A stretch of 64,000 bases of DNA from Martelella radicis (GTDB lineage Bacteria > Pseudomonadota > Alphaproteobacteria > Rhizobiales > Rhizobiaceae), in NCBI RefSeq assembly GCF_014196625.1, contig NZ_JACIDZ010000008.1, positions 1-64,000 of the forward strand. The letters are read 5' to 3'. The translations under genes and the position numbers were made by a program. Each line of letters begins with the position of its first letter. Position 1 is the first letter of the stretch. Below are positions 59,396 through 64,000 of this stretch, one piece after another. The notes under the pieces were generated by a model. It had not been told where the DNA came from. It made no database searches and saw nothing but the letters and a program-made list of their open reading frames with translations.

Positions 59396-60640
59396 ATGAT
59401 GCATATCGTGAAACTGTCCATGGCGGCGGCAGCCATGACTGCCATCGCGGCACCTGCAATTTCCGCCGAACTGACCGTCTGGGACTGGAAGTCCGGCGAT
59501 CCGGCTGCCGGCAGCTATATCCAGGCGGCGAAGGAAAAATTCGAAGCCGATAATCCCGGCGACACGGTGAAATTCGTCATGCAGCCGCATGACCAGTATT
59601 ACACCATCCTCGGAACGGCGCTCGCCTCCGGCAAGGGCCCGGACGTGTTCCTGCTGCATGGCGGCGCGCAGACCCGCGCCCGCATTCCGGCCCTTCTCGA
59701 TCTTTCCGCCCACAATGAAAATCTTGTCGGCACGGAAGAATTCCAGGGCGAGGACGGCAAGCTTTACGCGCTGCCGATCACCATTCAGGGCTTCGTCGTC
59801 TATTACAACAAGGAACTCTATGCCGATGCCGGGCTTGACCCGGAAAGCCCGCCGCAGACCTTCGACGAACTGGTCGCTGTCTGTGAAGCGATCAAGGAAA
59901 AGGGCGATGTTCCCTGCTTTGCCATGGGCAACAAGGAAGGCTTCGGCGCCGAGTTCCTGCTTTCGGCACTGGCCGCCTCGATGCTGACCGAAGAACAGCA
60001 GCAGGCCTTCGCCGATGGCACGCTCACATGGTCGAGCCCGGAGATCAGCGCGATCCTTCAGACCTGGGTCGATCAAGGCGAAATGGGCTGGTACAACAAG
60101 GGCGCCAATTCGCAGGCCAAGTTCATGGACGAATACGAGCAGTTCATGCGCTCCGACGCGGCCAATGTCATCGGTCTGGTCTCCGACATCGCTCACTGGA
60201 AACAGTTCGACGATTTCCTGGGCGCCGACAATCTTGGCGTCTTCATTCATCCCGCACCGGAAATGGCGTTCGATCAGCCGCGCATGCCGGTCGCCGGCGG
60301 CATCGGCTATGGCGTCAACAAGGACAGCGAAAATCTCGAACTGGCGGAAAAGCTCGCGGCGACGCTTGCCGATCCCGAGCCGGTCGCCGTCTTCGTCAAT
60401 GATGCCGGCGTCGTCCCAGCCAGCACGGTTGTCGATACCTCGAGCCTTTCGAGCCCTTCGGTCATCAAGATCCTCGGTTTCCTGAACGAGCAGAGCGCGC
60501 CGATGGCTCACTCCAACGTCACGGCCGAGGAACTGGCCGAATGGCACCGCCAGAGCCAGCTTCTGCTGAACGGCGACACCACGGTCGAAGAAGCCGCCAG
60601 CCGCATGGATGATGTGCAGGCGAAGGCCCACGGCGGCTGA
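59396..60640 (+). CDS. Maltose/sugar-type ABC transporter substrate-binding protein
   Basis: 414 residues, strong GGAGGAGAAA ribosome site. Signal peptide KLSMAAAAMTAIAAPAISAE, then type II fold LTVWDWKSGDPAAGSYIQAA, GPDVFLLHGGAQTR, LPITIQGFVVYYNKELYADA and EAASRMDDVQAKA at the end (ugpB/malE-like). It begins the island F importer, 65 bases after the dehydratase gene. Confidence 0.93.
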   Translation: MMHIVKLSMAAAAMTAIAAPAISAELTVWDWKSGDPAAGSYIQAAKEKFEADNPGDTVKFVMQPHDQYYTILGTALASGKGPDVFLLHGGAQTRARIPALLDLSAHNENLVGTEEFQGEDGKLYALPITIQGFVVYYNKELYADAGLDPESPPQTFDELVAVCEAIKEKGDVPCFAMGNKEGFGAEFLLSALAASMLTEEQQQAFADGTLTWSSPEISAILQTWVDQGEMGWYNKGANSQAKFMDEYEQFMRSDAANVIGLVSDIAHWKQFDDFLGADNLGVFIHPAPEMAFDQPRMPVAGGIGYGVNKDSENLELAEKLAATLADPEPVAVFVNDAGVVPASTVVDTSSLSSPSVIKILGFLNEQSAPMAHSNVTAEELAEWHRQSQLLLNGDTTVEEAASRMDDVQAKAHGG

Positions 60641-60666
60641 TCATCCCTCTCATTTCAACGACCGAC

Positions 60667-60692
60667 CTGCGGGGCTTTCTGAGGCCCCGCAG
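60667..60692 (+). terminator. Hairpin between binding protein and permease genes
   Basis: CTGCGGGGC (60667-60675) pairs perfectly with GCCCCGCAG (60684-60692) with an 8-base loop; no U-run. It follows the binding-protein stop by 27 bases, matching the same pattern in islands A, B and E, and would favour excess binding protein. Confidence 0.55.
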
Positions 60693-60721
60693 TCATGACC
60701 AAAGCAATCGGGATCCAGATT

Positions 60722-61621
60722 ATGGCCAAGGACCAGACAGCAACACGTCACCGTCACCGCCTTGGGGCGGAGCGGCGCTTTGCCTATTTCTGCATCCTGC
60801 CGCCGATCATTCTGGTGCTGGTCTTCCGCATCGTGCCGCTGATCTGGGGCTTCTTCCTGTCGCTCACGGATTCGACCGGCTTCAACGACGCGTCCTTCAT
60901 CGGTCTGGAAAACTATCGCGAGATGGCGGTCGATCCGAATGTTCATGCCGCGGCCCGCAATACCGGCATCCTGATCCTGTCGCTGCCGGTCTGGATCATG
61001 CTGCCCATGCTTTTTGCAACGCTCATTCATGTGGGCGTGCCGGGCGGCAAGCTCTACCGCTCCGTCTATTTCTTCCCCGCCGTGCTTTCGAGCGTCATCG
61101 TCGGTTCGATCTTCAATATCGTGCTGCGCTATGATGGCGGCCTCAATGCCCTTCTTGGCATATTCGGCATCGAAGGCGTTGACTGGCTCGGCAGCGGCTC
61201 GACCGCGCTCCTGTCGCTGTTTTCCGTCCAGCTCTGGGCGACCTTCGGCATGAGCCTGCTGATCTTTCTGGCCGGGCTTTCGACGCTGTCATCGGAGATG
61301 CTGGAGGCGGCCAGGCTCGACGGCGCCAAGCTCTGGCAGACCTGGGTCTATGTCATCATCCCGGCGATGATGCCGATCATCGAATTCGTCGCGGTCGTCA
61401 CCACGATCGGCGTTCTCACCAACATGTTCGGCCTGATCTATGTGCTGACGGCCGGCGGGCCGGGCACGGCGACGACGCTGCCGGAATTCCTGATCTGGCT
61501 CGAACAGGGGCAGATGAACAGACCGGGCTATGCCGCCTCGCTGTCCATGGTGCTGTTCGCGCTGATGGGCGGCATCGCCTATCTGCAGATCCGCATCATG
61601 AACCGCAACGCCAACGTCTGA
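60722..61621 (+). CDS. Maltose-type ABC transporter permease (UgpA/MalF-like)
   Basis: 299 residues from the ATG at 60722. An ATG at 60695 directly behind the hairpin is possible but has no ribosome site. Six membrane segments starting RFAYFCILPPIILVLVFRIV; EAA loop EMLEAARLDGAKLWQTWVYVIIP. Pairs with the next gene. Confidence 0.9.
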   Translation: MAKDQTATRHRHRLGAERRFAYFCILPPIILVLVFRIVPLIWGFFLSLTDSTGFNDASFIGLENYREMAVDPNVHAAARNTGILILSLPVWIMLPMLFATLIHVGVPGGKLYRSVYFFPAVLSSVIVGSIFNIVLRYDGGLNALLGIFGIEGVDWLGSGSTALLSLFSVQLWATFGMSLLIFLAGLSTLSSEMLEAARLDGAKLWQTWVYVIIPAMMPIIEFVAVVTTIGVLTNMFGLIYVLTAGGPGTATTLPEFLIWLEQGQMNRPGYAASLSMVLFALMGGIAYLQIRIMNRNANV

Positions 61622-61637
61622 GGAAAGGGCAATCAGC

Positions 61638-62471
61638 ATGGCTCAGGCCGGCAACAAGCAGAAACGGCTGCTCTGGGTGGTTTCCGTGCCCATGGCGCTT
61701 CTGGCGCTCAGCTGCGTCTACCCGGTGTTTTTCGCGATCAACAATGCGCTGAAGACCAACAAGGGCTATATTCTCGATCGTTTCGGGATCGTATCGGAGC
61801 CGACATTGATGAACTTCATCAATGTCTGGAACCGCTCGGGCCTGTCGGCCTATTTCTTCAATTCCGTCATTGTCACGCTCGGCGCGGTGCTGGCGCTTCT
61901 GGTGATCTCCTCACTTGCGGGCTTCGCCTTTGCCGTGCTGCGCTTTCCACTCAGGAAGCTGATCTTCGTGGTCATCCTCGCTTCGCTGATGATCCCCGTG
62001 CAGGTGGTGCTGGTGCCGTTCTACCAGACGATTATCGGTCTCAATCTGCTCAATACGCGTATCGGGCTGATCATCTCCTATACGGCATTCTTCCTGCCGT
62101 TCTCGGTCTATCTGATGACCTCGTTTTATTCCGGCCTGCCGCGCGAACTGGTGGAGGCCGCCCGCATCGACGGGGCGAAGCTGATCCAGATCTGGTGGCA
62201 TGTCATGGTGCCGATGGGCAAACCGGCCCTGATCACGCTCGGCATTCTCAACACGCTTTACTGCTGGAACGACGTGCTGATCTCGCTGCTCGTCCTGCAG
62301 GACAAGCGCACGCTGATGGTCGGCATCGCGGCGTTGCGCGGCGAATACACCACCAATGTGCCGCTGCTTTCCGCCGGCATCGTCCTGGCGGCAGCGCCAA
62401 TCGTCATTCTCTACATCGTATTCCAGCGCCAGATTGTCAGCGGCATCGCCGTCGGCGCGGTGAAAGGCTAA
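61638..62471 (+). CDS. Maltose-type ABC transporter permease (UgpE/MalG-like)
   Basis: 277 residues. [40 protein letters not shown] and the EAA loop [20 protein letters not shown] are standard; six hydrophobic segments. Four bases separate its stop from the ATPase ATG. Confidence 0.92.
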   Translation: MAQAGNKQKRLLWVVSVPMALLALSCVYPVFFAINNALKTNKGYILDRFGIVSEPTLMNFINVWNRSGLSAYFFNSVIVTLGAVLALLVISSLAGFAFAVLRFPLRKLIFVVILASLMIPVQVVLVPFYQTIIGLNLLNTRIGLIISYTAFFLPFSVYLMTSFYSGLPRELVEAARIDGAKLIQIWWHVMVPMGKPALITLGILNTLYCWNDVLISLLVLQDKRTLMVGIAALRGEYTTNVPLLSAGIVLAAAPIVILYIVFQRQIVSGIAVGAVKG

Positions 62472-62475
62472 TTCC

Positions 62476-63549
62476 ATGGCTCAGCTTGCACTTTCCGATA
62501 TCCGCAAGTCCTACGGCTCGGTCGATGTGATTCATGGCGTTTCACTGGAAGTGGAAAAGGGCGAACTTGTCGTCTTCGTCGGCCCGTCGGGCTGCGGCAA
62601 GTCCACGCTGTTGCGCATGATAGCAGGGCTTGAGGAAATCTCCGGCGGAGACCTGACGATCGGCGGCAAGCGCATGAACGATATCGAACCGGCGGATCGC
62701 GGCGTGGCGATGGTGTTCCAGTCCTACGCTCTCTACCCGCATATGAGCGTGTTCGACAATATGAGCTTCGGCCTCAGGATGACGCATCATCCCAAGGCGG
62801 AGATCCAGGAAAAGGTCGGTCGCGCCGCCGATATCCTGCAATTGACCCCGCTTCTCGACCGCAAGCCCTCGCAACTCTCCGGCGGCCAGCGCCAGCGCGT
62901 GGCGATCGGGCGGGCGATCGTGCGCAATCCGGACGTGTTTCTGTTCGACGAGCCGCTCTCCAATCTGGATGCGGAGCTTCGGGTGCAGACCCGGGTCGAA
63001 ATCGCCAAGCTGCATGCGGCACTGGGCAACACGATGATCTACGTCACCCACGACCAGACCGAGGCCATGACGCTTGCCGACAGGATCGTGGTGTTGCGCG
63101 GCGGGCGGGTCGAGCAGATCGGCGCTCCGGTTTCACTCTATCACGACCCGGACAACCTTTTCGTTGCGGGCTTCATCGGCTCTCCGCGCATGAATTTTCT
63201 GAAGGCCGTTGCGAATGGCGATGGCTCCGTCACCGTTGCCGGCATCGATGTCAGGCTGCCGACCCTGGAGCGCCCGCTGATCGCCGGCGAGGAAGTAACC
63301 TTCGGCATCCGGCCCGAGCATCTCGACGCGGAAACCGGCAGCGCCTTGTCGCTGACGGTCGACGTGTCGGAGGAGCTCGGCGCAACGACCTATGTTTATG
63401 GCACGGTTGGCGACGGCGAGGCTGTCATCGCCGAACGCCGGAACCATGAGACCCCGTGCCATGGCGACACGATCACGCTGAGCTTCGATCCCGCCAATGC
63501 GCGGCTGTTCGACGGAGACGGCGTCCGGATCCGGGAGGCTGCAGTTTGA
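62476..63549 (+). CDS. Sugar ABC transporter ATPase (UgpC/MsmK-like)
   Basis: 357 residues. Walker [13 protein letters not shown], signature [15 protein letters not shown], Walker [15 protein letters not shown]-loop [16 protein letters not shown] and a C-terminal regulatory TOBE/OB domain ([22 protein letters not shown]). Closes the island F operon. Confidence 0.94.
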   Translation: MAQLALSDIRKSYGSVDVIHGVSLEVEKGELVVFVGPSGCGKSTLLRMIAGLEEISGGDLTIGGKRMNDIEPADRGVAMVFQSYALYPHMSVFDNMSFGLRMTHHPKAEIQEKVGRAADILQLTPLLDRKPSQLSGGQRQRVAIGRAIVRNPDVFLFDEPLSNLDAELRVQTRVEIAKLHAALGNTMIYVTHDQTEAMTLADRIVVLRGGRVEQIGAPVSLYHDPDNLFVAGFIGSPRMNFLKAVANGDGSVTVAGIDVRLPTLERPLIAGEEVTFGIRPEHLDAETGSALSLTVDVSEELGATTYVYGTVGDGEAVIAERRNHETPCHGDTITLSFDPANARLFDGDGVRIREAAV

Positions 63550-63726
63550 TGCGGCAAAGAACGCGGCGCGCCGGTGACCTCGGGCAACCACGGCGCTTCC
63601 TCCTAAAGTCCCGAGGTCCCGGTGCACCGCGAACCTGAGTCGCGGCGCAGGTGGCGTTTCTTGCAAGACTGCTTGCCGCTATCGGTTCGTTGGCTAGTTT
63701 GCTGACAGACCTACCGTTTTTACCGA

Positions 63727-63754
63727 CGTCATCCTCGGGCTTGTCCCGAGGATC
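63727..63754. repeat. Dispersed hairpin repeat, copy 1
   Basis: CCTCGGG (63733-63739) and CCCGAGG (63745-63751) flank CTTGT; the whole CGTCATCCTCGGGCTTGTCC region is near-identical in reverse complement to the copy at 63834. Such GTCATxCTCGGGCTTG elements are widespread intergenic repeats in alphaproteobacteria as I recall. It may act as the transcript end of the island F operon. Confidence 0.6.
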
Positions 63755-63833
63755 TAACCACCTATCCGCACGAGTAGCGTTGGCGTTTCGCAATGGATTT
63801 CACCGAGACGCTTGTCGCATCGATATGTGCATA

Positions 63834-63860
63834 GATGCTCGGGACAAGCCCGAGCATGAC
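63834..63860. repeat. Dispersed hairpin repeat, copy 2 (inverted)
   Basis: GCTCGGG (63837-63843) and CCCGAGC (63849-63855) flank ACAAG, followed by ATGAC. This is the inverted copy of the element at 63727-63754, about 80 bases apart, so the two can also pair with one another. Confidence 0.6.
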
Positions 63861-64000
63861 GGAGGAACGTGGAGCGGGCTTTGTTAGCAGTCTGCTTGGC
63901 TAGTCTTTTTGCCTCCTTCCCGTCACCCGGCCAATTCATCCACATACCTAAAAAACGTCATTCCAGCGCTGCTTTCCCAGGATGGCTGTCGGCAGCTTTG

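Larger units (their letters stand above)
63550..64000. other. Non-coding end of the window with two hairpin repeats
   Basis: No coding frame with a believable start on either strand. It contains two related hairpin repeats (63727-63754 and 63834-63860) and otherwise unremarkable sequence. Confidence 0.6.

Overview
The window looks like a GC-rich alphaproteobacterial replicon. The gene content (many solute-binding-protein transporters, GntR/LacI/TetR-controlled catabolic operons) and a Rhizobiales-style intergenic repeat at 436-539 suggest a Rhizobiaceae or Martelella-like marine or soil member of the Hyphomicrobiales. The genus is a guess. There are no rRNA, tRNA, phage, transposase or CRISPR signals. 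Almost everything is catabolic or transport DNA arranged as five or six independent 'import and degrade' islands, each with its own regulator, as in rhizobial megaplasmids or accessory chromosome regions.

Island A (537-11201, minus strand): a ribose-type ABC importer (ATPase, two permeases, binding protein), a LacI regulator, a small unknown protein, a metallo-beta-lactamase-fold hydrolase, a lambda-crystallin/gulonate-type dehydrogenase, a histidinol-dehydrogenase-like polyol dehydrogenase and an SDR. A perfect 16-bp palindrome in front of the ATPase is the probable LacI operator. The set reads as uptake and stepwise oxidation of a polyol, sugar acid or lactone.

Island B (11647-27532, divergent): the minus arm carries a fused dipeptide-type ATPase, a hydantoin-racemase-like protein, a hydantoinase/dihydroorotase-like amidohydrolase, a DHDPS-family lyase, an SDR lacking the YxxxK pair, a MalY/PatB-type C-S lyase and a GntR/FadR regulator. 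The plus arm carries a rhodanese, the binding protein and permeases, a second binding-protein homologue without signal peptide, a VOC protein and a P-loop NTPase fused to an FGE/SUMF1 domain. Identical 14-bp motifs in opposite orientation precede the rhodanese and the binding protein. This is the least conventional island and my best candidate for an undescribed system.

Island C (27578-35964, minus): a polyamine-type (PotABCD-like) importer with a D-carbamoylase-like nitrilase, an XRE-cupin regulator, an adenine-deaminase-like amidohydrolase and a D-threonine-aldolase/alanine-racemase-fold enzyme. Island D (36236-46246): a second ribose-type importer, a TIM-barrel protein, a phosphotriesterase-like hydrolase, a creatininase-family hydrolase, a GntR/UTRA regulator and a convergent FGGY kinase. 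Three related TTGACTACAT-type palindromes mark its promoters.

Island E (46271-56218): a quinate/shikimate degradation operon (AroE-like dehydrogenase, two-domain 3-dehydroshikimate dehydratase, SMP-30 lactonase, TRAP transporter with two tandem binding proteins, type II dehydroquinase). It faces a TetR regulator fused to a serine-less alpha/beta-hydrolase domain. Island F (56400-63549): an aldo-keto reductase, an FCD-GntR regulator, an enolase-superfamily dehydratase and a maltose/glycerol-phosphate-type ABC importer, with GATATATCA operators. The last 450 bases hold no gene, only a hairpin repeat pair.
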